Shown here: positions 22,927 through 36,300 of the stretch, one piece after another
Layout: each line of letters opens with the position of its first letter
Numbering within the stretch: the first letter of the stretch is position 1
Assembly: GCF_016545825.1 (NCBI RefSeq)
Contig: NC_052612.1
Span: 42,825,738-42,889,737 of the forward strand
Origin: Eucalyptus grandis
Lineage: Eukaryota; Streptophyta; Magnoliopsida; Myrtales; Myrtaceae
Length of the DNA stretch: 64,000 bases
Direction of reading: 5' to 3'
Program-made: the position numbers and the translations under genes
The notes under the pieces: model-generated
The model's database searches: none
What the model was told of the DNA's origin: nothing
Seen by the model: only the letters and a program-made list of their open reading frames with translations

Positions 22927-24617
22927 TCAGTGTCTGTTAGAATGCTTTCTCCTTTTTACGTGTGCTTCTCCTTTTCTCTGCTTCTCTTTTGTAAGACATT
23001 CAACACCGATGAAAGAAATCCTACCATGGCCGGTGCGTAGAGAACTCTGTGAGGAGCCAAGGCCAGACCAGAGAGAAAAGAATAAACCCCAGCAAACTGG
23101 TAGATATAATATATTTTCAATTCCATGCCGAGGATGCTTGATGAGGGAAAAAAAGAAGGCCGAGTCGGGCTTCATTGCAAATACCATGAAGGATGACGCA
23201 GATGCAAAGAACTGAATCAAGCAACCATGGGAAGCTCTGACCCGTCCCGATCCTCTGTATGAAAATGTCAAAGCATGAACCAAGATACGGGAGCATTATT
23301 GTGTTAAAATCTTTAAGGGATTGTGTATATACATACCACCAGGATGCAAGTGATGGGACAAACATGAGTGCCGCCAGAAGATGTAACATCAGCGAGCCAT
23401 GCCGGTGATGGAAGATGTCTACTTGCGTGTCTGCAAAACTGCTGGCCGATTCCGGACTACTAAAGTAGTTGTCTCCCAAAAAGGAATGCCTCATTTTATG
23501 ATCAGAATCAACAGAAAAATGGGAAGGCCTTTCACTGACAACCTTTTTATATTCTGAAAAATCCATCCTTTGTGTATGACCTCGAAATGAAGCCATGAAA
23601 ACGTTGTTACAGAAACAATGGAGCAACTCTTTGACTTGCCACAATGAGACAAAAGAAAATGGATATAATGCTACAATTCCTTGTAGACCATGTATGTGTA
23701 ATGCTAGACCATGTATGTGAACTGATAATCGGCATTATGTACTACTCAGAGCTGTAGGACGACTAAAAAGCCAATTATGGGACCATACTAACTTTCCTTG
23801 GTGAGAACTCGACAGGCGCTGCTGTTCTTCTACGCATGGATTAGCAAGCAGAACAACTGCTTTTTCCCCCTTTAAATAATAGAAAAGAAAACAGGCATGT
23901 TCAAGGACAAAAGTATCATGCAATGATGCAACACTGGGCTGTCTTCATTAAATTGGTCCTTGATTTTTGGATTACATAAATTTCGTGGACTTGTTCTCGA
24001 GCTAGCCCCATATTGAAGTACGCAAGGGCCTTTTCATTACATTTAGCAAATATTATCTTCTTGCACATTACACGTTAAATTACTTCATGAATTGAACTGT
24101 GACAGGTCTTTCAGAGGAGACCTAAATGCAATGTAATTATATCACTCTGCACACTGATATTCGACAAAGGCAACGCTGAAAATTACAGATAACGTTTGTA
24201 AATGTTACATACATAGCTCCACTTGGGTAGTTGAAACTAGCTGTTTATGAAATGTCATCATACAAAGGACCCACGGTAAGTTCTCCCACGTGTACAGAGA
24301 AGGGCATTTTTGCTATGATAATCGCTTAAGTGCAGTAATACCAATAAAGAACATTCCACAATTTCCATGAATATCTTAAACAGTTAGTCTCTTTGCTTTT
24401 GCTTTTGCTTTAGACATTCTTATTTGTGTGCTGAAATCTTCCAACATGTGAAGGACATGTCAGAACAAATTACACACCTGCATAGGCCACTACGACAGCA
24501 GAAAGCATGAAGCAAAACAAGTATGAACAAGCCCATCGCTAGATGGACAAGGCACACGAAGGTACTAGCAACCATTGCTATGACCAGGAATGAATTTGCT
24601 GCTACAGACCAAAGCAC
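22927..24617 (-). pseudogene. PGAP1-like GPI inositol-deacylase, 3' exons only (copy B)
   Basis: The same exon set as copy A without the LTR: 24478-24617 (140 bp, splice sites intact), about 23,337-23,630, about 23,165-23,238, and the last exon to the stop at 22927-22929. Residues are almost the same, for example SSFADTQVDIFHHRHGSLML. It shares the frame break after HGICN with copy A. It also has its own one-base deletion in the final exon, where copy A has CTCCTTTTTCTCTG and copy B has CTCCTTTTCTCTG. The N-terminal lipase domain is absent here too. Confidence 0.68.
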
Positions 24618-25106
24618 CTGGTTAATGAATACATCGAACTAAGTGAACCAGTGGAGTGACAAATTGCCCACAAAGAGTTCAAGGAAAAGCAGGAACCAGG
24701 TAAGAGGGGGAATGCTGGAGGTGCAAAATTATGGAAAAATAGAAAATATTATGTCTGCAAAACTCTTTACAAATATTTCCTAACATCTGATACTAAGAGT
24801 AGTATTTCACAACGGAAGGTAAATTTGTCACCAATATACCAGTTTAGGATTTTTGATGGTCAAGAAATTAGTTTGGATTAAATTTGTCTTAGGTATACTA
24901 GTTTGGGGCTTTTCATGATATTAGCCCTTAGTTTTTTTTTTTTTTTTTTTTTTTTGCTTTTACTTATTACCAGCCAATGCTTTTGGTGCCCAAGACTTGC
25001 TATCAGGACTTCTTTTGGGCCAAGAGATTTATGAAAGATTCGTGAATCAGAGCAATAGAAAAAACACATGCACTTCAACCACCCGCTCCTATAGTTCATT
25101 GCGACT

Positions 25107-26400
25107 TTTAAGCCGCTCAACATGGTTATCACATGCTTACCAGAGGACTGAAACATGATCATCCTACTCACAATCCTACTCTTGGCATGATGTGGAAAAC
25201 TCGTAAAGTAAAGGACCAAGACTCATATGTTTTTTGAGTCTTCTAAAGACTTGCAAAGCAAGAGACTAAGACTCATATATTAATATTTGAGATTTTGACT
25301 AGGTCAAAAAATAAGGTGGTGGGACCCACTTTAAATCATAAAAGAAAAAAAGAAATTTGAAAGTCAACAAAAGAAATCAAAAAGAGGAAGTGGACGCTCA
25401 GCTTAAGAGCGGAGATCGAGGGCTTTCAGGAAAAGAAGGAAAAAGAAGAGAAAGGAAAAGAAAGAAGAGGAAAGAAGAATAAGAAAAAGACAAGAGAAAA
25501 GGCTTTGTGCGTACAAGTCATGGACACCTCATCAAGCCTGACTCCGCTGCGTATCACAATGTCCGGTAAGTGCTTGCTCCCCTTGTTCGTCTGATTGGAG
25601 TAGTTTCCAGATTTGGTGCTTAAATTCGGAACTTTCAGAAATTTGAGCCATGTAATCCGTTTTTTGAGTTGTGGAGCTTCGGGACTTCATGGAAATTATG
25701 GTTTTTGGTGTCATGGAGCTATGAGTTTTGACGTGAGTCGTTTTGGCACAACGGTTTAGTTGGAGCAAAATTTTACGGTTTTGAGGTCAAGTTTCACGTC
25801 TTGTTTAGGTTTGTATAATCATTTCGGGTGAGCGATTTGTTAGCGCATAGGAGTCGTTTTGTTAGCATTTAGGTAACGTTTAGCCGATTCGTAGTTGTAG
25901 TATTTACTTGGCTTTAAGGTTGATTCTCATTTAATTGATAGAATTGCAAGATCGTCGGCTCTTTTAGTTACACATTGTTAGGTTTGGATATTTCTAGGTG
26001 AGTGGTGCTTTTAGACTATTGCATACATTTAGGACACCTAACATGGCCATCACATGCTTATTAGAAGAACTTAAAACATAGCCATCCTAGTTGTAATCCT
26101 GCTCTCGGCATGATGAGCGGAAGACTCATAAAGCAAAGGACTCAGACTCATATGCTTTATGAGTCTTCTGTAGAAGAAAGCAGGAAGACTCATAAAGCAA
26201 AGGACTTTCATATGCTTATCAGAAGAACTAAAACATAGCCATCCCACTCGTAATCTTACTCTGGGCATGATTAGCGGAAGACTCATAAAGCAAATGACTC
26301 AGATATGCTTTGCTTTATGAGTCTTTCTGCTTTATGAGTCTTCCGCTCATCATGCCAAGAGTAGGATGCTAAGTGGGATGACCATGTTTTTAATGAACAT
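25107..26400. repeat. Compound repeat module upstream of kinase 2
   Basis: The counterpart of 5,079-6,310. Direct blocks lie at 25,107-25,270 and 26,030-26,150. Further copies and inverted copies of the GACTCATAAAGCAAAGGACT core run to about 26,370, with a different number and arrangement from copy A. The array therefore changed after the duplication. Confidence 0.7.
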
Positions 26401-26486
26401 CTAGCAGCTGAGGGCTATGGCCAAGAACTCCATCCATTTCTTGATAGATAGTTATCGAAGTGTGAGGAACCAAAAAACTTGCAAGC

Positions 26487-29400
26487 ATGAGTTATTTCAT
26501 GTCCTTCTCAATCACTTCTCTCTGTCTACTTTCTTTCGTTACATTGGTGGTGCCACTGCCTTACTGTAGAGCAATCTTGATTCCTACAACCAACAAAACC
26601 AACCGAGATGCATTGCTCCAATTCAAGGATAAGATATCCGGCGATCCATTCGGGGTCTTCAGGACGTGGAATGACTCTATCCATTTTTGCCAGTGGCACG
26701 GGATCACATGTGGCCGTCGGCATCCGAGGGTAATCCATTTGATGCTTTCATCTATGAATCTCGTAGGGTCGCTATCTCCTTTTATAGGAAACCTGACCTT
26801 TCTCCAGAAATTGGACATCAAAAACAACACTTTTGTTGGCGAAATCCCCCCAGAGATCGGTAAGTTGTATAGACTCAAATACTTAAACCTAGAGAACAAC
26901 ACATTCTCCGATCAAATTCCTGCCAACATCTCAGGCTGCATTAATCTTGAAGTTTTGCGAATGGGCTATAATATGCTAGTTGGTGAAGTTCCAATATCAA
27001 TTGCTTCTTTATCAAAGCTAATGGGATTATCTATACATTGGAACAATCTCTCGGGAAACATCCCGAAGAATTTCGGGAACCTCACATCTCTGGTGTTTAT
27101 CTCGGCATCGTCTAATGACTTTGTGGGAAGAGTTCCGGCCTCATTAGGCCGTTTGCAAAATTTGGAGGATCTTTATTTTGGTTTTAATGGACTCTCTGGC
27201 ACTCTCCCTTCCTCCATCTTCAACATATCTTCCCTTCATACCTTTCATTTTCCCAAAACCAACTTGAAGGAGTCTTCCTTCAGATTTAGGTATCACTCTT
27301 CGTAATCTTGTTGTGTTAAGTGTCGCGGACAATCAATTTACTGGGCCAATTCCTGCTTCCATTGCAAATGCCACTAACTTAATGGACCTAGTAATCCCGT
27401 TAAATAAATTTTCTGGAAACGTGCCTACCATGGAAAAGCTAAATCAGCTTAAGAGGATAAGTACTTCGGCCAACTACCTAGGTAGCGGAGCGCAACTTGA
27501 CCTTAAATTCTTTGAATCGATCAATTCTACTAGCCTAGAGCTCCTGGCAATCGGTGGCAACAATTTCGAAGGTACTTTGCCTAAATCCATAGGCAACTTA
27601 TCTTCCCATTTGAGTGTAATGTCATTCGAGATGAATCGATTGTTTGGAAATATCCCTCCAAGCATTGGAAACTTGCGTGGCCTAGAAATGTTGGACATAA
27701 GCTTTAACAAGTTCACAAGCAGCATTCCCGATACCATTGGAAATCTCATCAAGCTGAAGAAGTTTGCTGCTTCTATGAACAAACTCACCGGGAATATCCC
27801 TTCCACAATAGGGAACCTGACGGAGCTAATCAAACTCTCCTTGAATGGGAACAATTTACAAGGGAGCATTCCTCCGAGTATTAGGAAATGCCAAAACTTG
27901 TTAGGGATTGACCTTTCGCAAAATGATCTTAGTGGAATTATACCATCTCAAGCTTTCACTATATTTTCCCTGTCTATCTATTTTGATCTATCCGAAAACC
28001 AATTGAGTGGTTCCTTACCAGAAGAAATTGGTAAATTGAACAACTTAGCCAAATTAGACGTACATGGCAACAAACTATCGGGAAAAATCCCTAGTAGCCT
28101 CGGTAGGTGCACTAGTTTGGTGGAGCTTCACATGCAAAATAATCTATTTGAAGGGAATGTCTCGTCATTCTTGAGTTCCTTGAATGGTCTTCAGTACATA
28201 GACCTCTCGAGTAATAATTTGTCTGGCCCTGTTCCGACATTCTTGGAGAAATTTCAATTGCAGTACCTGAATCTATCTTTCAACAACTTTGAGGGTGAGG
28301 TACCGAGCAAAGGGGTGTTCCTGAACACGAGCGCAACTTCGCTCAAAGGAAACGATAAACTCTGTGGCGGTATGTCAATCCTAGATTTGCCAAGTTGTTC
28401 GACGAGCAAGGGAAAACGTGGATCATCTATCTCCCGTTCCGTTATCATTACAGTTACATGTGGGATAGTAGCGGCGCTCATTCTTCTGTTGCTACTGATG
28501 ACGTTTTATTGGCTGAGGAGGAAGAAAAGTGAGGCTCCTCTAGAGACTCCATCAATAGGGGGATTTCAGCAAGTGTCTTATGAAGACTTAGTTAAAGCAA
28601 CAGATGGATTCAGCTCTAGCAATTTCATCGGAATGGGTGGTTTCGGGTCCGTGTATAAAGGGAACCTAGCAGATGAAAACAAAATAGTGGCAGTTAAGGT
28701 TTTTAACTTGAAGCAACGAGGAGCATCCAAAAGTTTCGCGGCAGAGTGCGAAGTCCTAAAAAACATAAGGCATCGGAACCTTGTTAAGATTCTAACAGCT
28801 TGTTCCAGTGTCGATTTCCAGGGCAATGAGTTTAAGGCTTTGGTCTACGAGTTCATGGAAAACGATAGCTTGGAGGAGTGGTTGCATCAGTATCTTGCAC
28901 CAAATGGGACGCCAAGGCATGAATTAACTTTTGTTCAAAGACTAAACATTGCTTTTGATGTAGCATGCACAGTGGATTATCTCCATCATCAGTGCCAAAT
29001 GGAGGTGATCCATTGTGACCTCAAACCGAGCAACATTCTACTCGATGCCCAAATGAATGGACATGTCGGTGACTTTGGCTTGGCTAGGATATTCCCAAAC
29101 ACCATCGGTGATTTGCCAGTGAGTCAAACCAGCTCAATTGGACTTAGAGGAACCATTGGCTATGCTCCTCCAGGTATGTATACTTGCAATATATCCAATA
29201 TTAATTCTTATCCTATAAGGTCTTTCCTTGATAATGCATGTAGGGAATTTCTTGTTTGAAACATCGCCACTAGTCATGCAGACAGGTCAGACTCGTTCAT
29301 CTCGGTCAACTTTTTTATGCCTTACAAAACTAAGAGAACCATAGTAACTTAACAGGGTAGTTCGGTTCGGTTCATTTTTTTTTTCTTTTTTGTCATCCAT

Positions 29401-30019
29401 TTGATTCAATTGTATATTCTATTCGTAAAAGTACCAAGGTTGTATGAATAGAAAATCTGACTTCAAAAAATCATGCTTAACGTGCTGTGTAACTTGCCAT
29501 TATCAACCAGATTTCTTAATTGCCGCCCTTCAATAATTTTTTTCCCTTGCCTTTATACGTGCATCCTCTTCCTTCTCCTGATGATTTGCCCATATCATCT
29601 CATGTGTCAAGTAAAATTCAACTGCAGAGTATGGAATGGGAAGCGAAGTGTCCAAAGATGGCGACATGTACAGCTACGGAGTCCTGCTGCTGGAGATTTT
29701 TACAGGAAAGAGACCCACCCATGACATGTTTAAGGATGCTTTGAACCTTCACGATTACTGTGCAGCGGCTTTGCCAGAAAGGGTGGCAGAGATAACAGAT
29801 CAGCAGCTCCTATTTTGTGAGACAGAGGAATCATCAATTGCAGACACTCTGAGCAATAAAAAAGGCATCAGTGCTCATGTTCAAGAGTGCTTGGTGATGA
29901 TATTTGAAATTGGAGTTGCCTGCTCTGCAGAGCTGCCACAAAAGAGAATGAAGATAAGTGATGTGGTGAGAAGATTGCGTTCGCTGAAAGAGAGAGTCAA
30001 CAAAATGGGATTCCGCTAG
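26487..30019 (+). pseudogene. LRR receptor-like kinase, subfamily XII, copy B (two one-base deletions)
   Basis: Tandem paralog of the gene at 6404. Exon 1 is 26487-29173 and exon 2 is 29628-30019, with the same intron position. Exon 1 is exactly two bases shorter than in copy A. Both losses fall within about 15 bases near 27,254-27,270: a CCCC became CCC and a GGG became GG. The frame then ends at TAA 27303, leaving 272 residues of signal peptide and first LRRs. Everything downstream is open again: LRRs, membrane helix, and a kinase with a full GMGGFG P-loop, VAVK, HCDLKPSN and DFG. As read it cannot make a full receptor, though a short secreted LRR protein is possible. An assembly error is the main alternative, since both sites are short homopolymers. 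Confidence 0.88.
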
Positions 30020-31221
30020 AGGCGATGGAGAAATTGAGCAACATGGGAAGAGCAAGAGTTGATTGCTTTACTATTTCCTCAGTTCCTTGTTTGGAAATGT
30101 AGGTCTGCGACATGTTCTAAGTTGATTAGTTACTGTTATTTCAGTTTTCATGTTTTAGGGGTATTAGATAGATCTTGACTTGCTGAATCCTGAAAAAGGA
30201 CAGTACTTGAATAAACACTTCAAAGCCCTCTGTTCTTTTGCGCTTTTATCGCACGACAGAGAAGCGAAAAATGCTCATACAATGGAATCAAAACGAAGGA
30301 ATGCTCAAACAGTGACTCAGCAAAGCGTAGACTGCACCACCGTTTGCCCAAAACCATCTCCGGAACCGATTTTCCTTGAGAAAGAAGAGAAGAAAAAGGC
30401 TAAAATAATAATAATAATAGGGGACGAAATGTAATGGCGTTGGGAGGCGGGTTTGTGAAGAGATGAACAGACAATGTTGGAGGGGATAGGAAAGAGAAGC
30501 TTCTAGAGGAAAAAACCCAGAAAAGCTCCAAAATGTCCTCGACCAACCACCCATCGAGATTCGGCACAAAACCCGTACTATGATGCCATCTCGATTTTCT
30601 TGATGTTCAGGGCTTGGGGTTGCGGGGCAACCTGTAGAGAACCCACAGATGCTTCAGAGCCATTGATTTCGCGTCGCTCTGCCCCAGTTAACTTCCACCA
30701 GCTCTCGGCTTGGATTCCCCTCTCTCTCGCTTCGCTCTCTCGCTCGCTCGCTATCCCTCTCTGCGACAGTCGACTGAGAAAACCCTGAAGTATTCGCTCG
30801 CAGTTTTTTAAGTTCGAGGACGGAGAGAGTGACGAAGCACAGTAGGAAAATGGCGTGAAGCCTACCCGGAAGTCTTCCCTTCTTAGATTTCAGCCCAAAT
30901 TTAGATATAGGTACGGCCCGCCCAGCTTACCTAGTTTATGTCTTCTCAATGAACGGGCCTAGGCAACTGACTCTAAATCTGACCTGACGAGCTAAAATTT
31001 GAATGCCTTGGAACTTTGTCTTCGTGCATGCCTTTCGCCCTCTATCCTTTTGGGAAATGGGGGCAGTACCCTTATGGCGCTTCTAAACGCCGTGGCAACC
31101 CTGGAAGCAGATGCTTTGTTGATGCCCGTGAGACAATGCAGTGTAAGCAGAACGTCGCACAACTTCGGCCTCGAGCTACACAACGTAGGCCTGAAACTTC
31201 CGAGGCATTGGCCTGTGCTGC
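30020..31221. other. 3' flank of kinase 2 and duplicated tail
   Basis: Matches 9,929-10,471 and 12,795-13,366, joined without the transposon. It carries a short AAT repeat at about 30,404-30,419 absent from copy A. No supported gene. Confidence 0.55.
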
Positions 31222-33350
31222 GAGAAAATATTGGGTGGTCCGGGACCTCCACGTCAGCGTGGTCCCCGGCCACTCACGAAGTGCCATGTGGAGCGGTGGG
31301 CCCACTTGGTGCCTTCTGCCTTCTTCCCCTCTCTCTCCTCCTCCTAGCCTACCGAGCCCTCTCTCCTCCTAGCCTGCACGCTCTCTCTCCTATCAGAGCA
31401 TTTATTGCGGCTTAAGCTTTTGTTTTCTTTCTCAAACGAAGGAAAGAGAAGCCCCGTTCGTTCCTCTGTCGTCTCCATTTCTTTCCTCTTGAAAATTTGA
31501 ATCTAAACATTTCTCTCTCCCCGCGCTCGTTGCTGCTCCGCCGTGCATCAAGCGGCCGTTCCCCTGCCGTCGCCGACGAACCACATTACGGCCGCCCCTA
31601 TAAAAAGGGCCATACCCAGTGGAATTCTTCAAGATTTTCCCCGGTATCTCTCCTTCAACCAACTCCTATGTTCTGGTTCCCTCTTGAGAGTGGTAAAGCT
31701 GAAATACCCATGATAGGTATATATATACATCATAAGATCTCTTTCCTTATAAAACTACATACACAAGAAGTCACTCCTAGTAGCAACATAGAGCAAAGCA
31801 AGCATACTAGGAAAGCAACATCAAGACAAAGTCTCATTAAAATAACCAGATGATTTTGTAGTGTTCATGCTTGTCTGCCTATAAAGATACACGATTACAT
31901 CATGCCTGAATGAATTTAAAGAATTTAATTATCCAGCGGTAGCAGGCGAAACAAGACACCAGAGGATTTGCTTCCTACCCGACGCTGATTCCCTAACTTA
32001 CAGTGTTTCGGACAAATTTATAAAATTTGTAAGGGCATATCTAATAGGAAACACCCTCACATAGGGTATATCCACTAGGAAATATGATCAAATTCTTAGA
32101 GGCCATGAGGATGAGAATTGAAACTTGGATTTGCATTAATAATTTCTGTCATACAAAGATTATTGATCTTTATGCTGGGACATATAAATAGGCACAATGT
32201 ATTCAATTGAGCTTGGCAGCCATTGCAGGTTCATATGCACCACCCGCAAAATGAACTTCGCTTGTATCTTCACTAAGGTATGCATTTTAGCCAACTAAAC
32301 ATTCAAAACGGTTGTCAAGAAGTGGGCTTATGCTGAACATATCTGGAGCTTCTATCGAGCCTGAAGCTGTAAAAAAGTAATTAAGCTTGTCAAGAGTCTG
32401 AACTTCCTTTTGTCTCGGGCTCTCAGTATCAGCATCATTCCGCTCCTTTACTAGAATATAAGACTTACAGAAGATACTTCCCTAGACAAAAGAGGAATAA
32501 CCAACAAAAGCGCAGAAGCGATGCATCAAACTCCACTACTAATTTTCTCTGCTATTCCAAAATTGCCATAAACTTTGGGAAGATTGTCACACCAGATCGA
32601 GATTAGTTGGGTGCTTAAAGAGCCTAGACATCCTGTTGACACCCAAAGAGAAAGGCTTGTAAAGCCAGGTATTCTCGTCTTGAATCAGTTTTTCTGGAGC
32701 TAACTACTTAAAAAAGAAGATTCCATATTGACTGGTGAAAACCAATATATATATATATAGTACTGAAACGCAACATTGGCAACTTGAGCATCGGAATTGG
32801 TTCTTGTGTAAGACCACCTTGTCCAAGAACAATGCAAGTGCACATATGAACATGTGAGAACTAGCGATTTACACATAAACAGTGATTGGCATCATGAGCA
32901 TACTAGGCCACGTAATCTGATATGTATTTGTGGCCAATCGTGGGTGACATCTAGCACCATCAGCTCAAAACGCAGCTGTGGCTGCAGATGTATCTGAAGG
33001 AGATCCATTGATACCTTACTGGTGACCATAGCATGCCAAAAAACCACCAGAAGACAAGGAAAATAAAAACCGAATGAATAAATTGGGACAAAACCGGGTA
33101 GGGCAAGAAAGGTGAAGATGAAAGAGGCCCAACCTCATCTGATTGCATTGGTTATCACGGATCTGAACTCAAAACTTCTCATTGACTTAATCATTGCATT
33201 ACCTGCATCAGATGGTCAACCAAAAATTTCATGATTCATATACAACAGCTTATGTTATCCCACTTCATCTAGATTGAGAAAAATAAGAGTTCTGCCATAT
33301 GTCTAGTTTGACCTTGCAAAAAATAACATGTTGAAAGCTCTGTTGATTTG
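31222..33350. other. Intergenic region
   Basis: Immediately after the duplication edge there is a GC-rich stretch to about 31,620, then AT-rich DNA. A TA run lies at about 32,741-32,758. The right end is the likely 3' UTR of the minus-strand gene that stops at 33351. The only coding-like piece is noted at 32,287-32,450. Confidence 0.4.
32287..32450 (-). other. Possible 3' exon of an unrecognised gene
   Basis: On the minus strand an acceptor-like TATTCTAG at 32,451-32,458 opens a frame containing DADTESPRQKEVQTLDKLNY, then GSIEAPDMFSISPLLDNRF, ending at a TAA (32287-32289). The composition looks protein-like, but I do not recognise the family, and upstream exons could not be assembled. It may be a remnant. 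Confidence 0.25.
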
Positions 33351-36300
33351 CTACTCAGACACAGCAGTAGTAGAGCCAGAGTCAACCACACGTTGCTGTG
33401 TTCCGCTCAGAGATGAGCCAAGCTTTGCCAAGTTTGGATCATTCCTGTGCTTGTCCCAGGCTGCTTCAAACTGCATGTCCTTGCATCTTTGCATCCACAA
33501 AGACATAGAAAGCTAAGCATGAATCTCTGTCAAGGTTATCTATGAGGGGGAAAATAAGCAATCCTTACTGTTGAAGCAAGAGCAGTATCTGTAGAATGTG
33601 TGTCCTTATTTCTTCTCGCTTTCTTCTCAATGCCGCCTCCTTGTATAATACAAGAAGTTCATCCACTAATCTAGAAGCAATAAGGGAATAATTTATGAGA
33701 AAACACCAAGGAAATCCATGGGCAAATACTCGATCCTATAGAAACGTCCACATTGCAAAGCTCAGACGAAGGGCAAAAGATAGTTCTCCCACACTTAAGT
33801 GCATCGAAAATTTCCAGGGGTAAAGAAGGACAAAAGTCTGCTCAGGAGGAAATTGATGAAAAAGGTCAACTTCCTAATAATCCCAAAGAAGAAATAACGA
33901 AAATGGAAAAAAGGAAAGGGCAATATAACGCATAAAACAATCTCTCGAAAAAGAAGAATCCACACTAACACCTCCAAGGTTTATGCATGAAGCAGACAGT
34001 TGCTATTCATCTTTAAGTTCGTTAGCATGATTCCAGAAACGGCATCCAAATACATTCACATACAGATCAATTAGGTTCATCCTTCATTTTTCATTGTAAA
34101 CCTAAATATATAATACGCAAAAGAGCTGCTCATAGAAGCCAAAGCATCTCCACTGCTTATATGAGGTTAATCAAACAAGTCGTAATTTACCTTTCAACAA
34201 ATGGCGTGTTCCTTATCCACGTTAGCCTCATAATTGTATGAGCCCTCTGAAGAACCTGTGCAGGAAGAGAATGAAAATTCTATAGTGAAGTGAAAGATGT
34301 GTTGACAGCGGAATGATGCATCAAAAATTAAGAAAACAAGGAAAAATATTGAACTGCGTAACATCAGCACTTTTCCATGGGTGATTAATTTAAATCTCTA
34401 CTAACCTAGTTAGCAAGTCAGAGCATATTTACAGTTTAGTAAGCCAGGTGCCGTGCTGAGAAGGATGGCTATACGATATCATTATGACCAATTAGCCAAT
34501 CATCATTCATAGAATCATTTCTTGGTCAGTAACTCATTGACTTTGTCAAAGAAAGGATCAGTAAAACCTAGTAGAACAATTAAATTTTAATGGGGCACTT
34601 ATAAAAAGAAAAAGACATGTCTGAGCTTTAACGCAATTTGAAGGTTTGAAAATCCAGCATTGTCCTCTTGATGGCAGATACATAAACCACACGAAGCGCA
34701 ATATGGTCCTCAAAATGCTTATAAAATTTAAGAAAATATTATTACCAGATTTTGCAAGAAATGATTCACCATAGTCAAACAAGTTAAAGGAGAGCAGAAA
34801 CTCACATGCCACGCCAGTGAACAGAAAGTGCCGGGACAATAATCACTGATTTCCAGTTTTTTGGCCAAATTAGACTCCCAAAAGAAATCCATTATACTCA
34901 TATAAGCATCTATGTTTCTTACCAGTAGAACAGTCTCATCGTCATCAGCATGCATCCACTGAAAGAGTAGAGGAAAAAGGCGTCTAAAATGAGCTAATAA
35001 CACAAGACCAACAACATTGAGGAGTGGCTCAATCAACTCAGCCAGGCTATGCGACGCTCCTTATTCCTTGGTTGGCGCTCCAAATGACTTAACATCTCAT
35101 TCAGTAATCTCTCAAACCTACCAGAAAATTGAATTGATGAACTACTAATGAACGTACAACTCTCGAATAACTGAAAAGAAATTACATGCAACAATCTGAA
35201 CACTTGATAAGATTCTGAGCATTTTATTGATTCAAAGTAGTATGTATTATGCCTAAGAGATCCAATTTCCACAATCTCGAAAATGTACTTGTCCTCAAGG
35301 TAAATATGATAGGAGTCTAGGAGACAGCTTCCAACATGGGTTGCTTTCCTATGATCATAAAAGCCTCTTAAATTTTTAGTTTCCACAGGAAAAGGACTTC
35401 TTTTATCCCCACTGAACACAATCTACACAAAAATATGTGGCCCAAACTCTCAGTACGTTATATGATTATCACATTATATTAACTCCCAATGATGAGAAAT
35501 TCTTTTCAAATAACTTTCTGGCATGTTCTTTAACCATGTGACATAAAGAAGAAAAATTTTACCAAGGGCTTCGAGGGTTGTCTCGTTGAGTACTGGTCAC
35601 TAGAAGAACCGACATCTCAACCGCAGGGTGCCAAATATCATCATCAGAAGCAATGTTTTGGCAGCATGCATCGAGAATTGGATCTTTGTACCAACCAAGC
35701 TCAGCAGTATTCACATTTTTCGCAAGATGTGTGAAGCTAATCATGCCCTGACCCTGAAGGTAAGCAACAGAAAAGACTTTCAAAAGCTCTGCATCCATGA
35801 CTTGAGCAGCTTTGATTACTTTTAATTTTGCAATTCGATAAAGCATAAATGAATCTCCCAAAATAAAAATTGAAAAGAAAAAAGAAAACTTCAAACATCA
35901 ATCAAGTCTGTCAATTAGGAAACAAGATTAATGCCACCATAAATCATCAAAAGTGAGGATAAAATGCATGGAAGAAGTACATACTTTGACAATAGGTGAC
36001 CAGTGATCGAGTGCGGTTAGAGCACAAGGAATCACCAAATTACACAGCTTTCCCATATAAGGATGATCAACCTACAGGCGCATGAAGACAAGAACAAGTA
36101 ACGATCATAAACTCACGAAAATACTCAACATTATGGAGGCCATCAACAAACATAAGAACAAATCACCTCAAACCTGAGTAACAAACCATCTAAGCTGATG
36201 AGCAGCCACAATGGCATAACCAACAGGGACCTTCGCCGACGCAGCAAAGGCTTCGTCGGACTCATCGATCGAGCTCTCCTTAATCCTTTCCTTCAACAAA

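Larger units (their letters stand above)
22754..31221. repeat. Segmental tandem duplication, copy B
   Basis: Same order and orientation of features as copy A. It lacks the solo LTR and the Pack-TYPE element, so it supplies empty sites for both. It has small private differences, including a 22-bp insert near 24,105 (GACAGGTCTTTCAGAGGAGA region) and a poly-T run at about 24,932-24,955. The left limit is uncertain because copy A starts outside the window. Confidence 0.9.

Noticed and set aside
35118..35419. Extension of the exon at 34,923-35,117 into a long open frame
   Set aside because: Joining 35,563 directly to 35,117 gives the conserved NPRSPW-FERLLNEM text, so the extension is intron.
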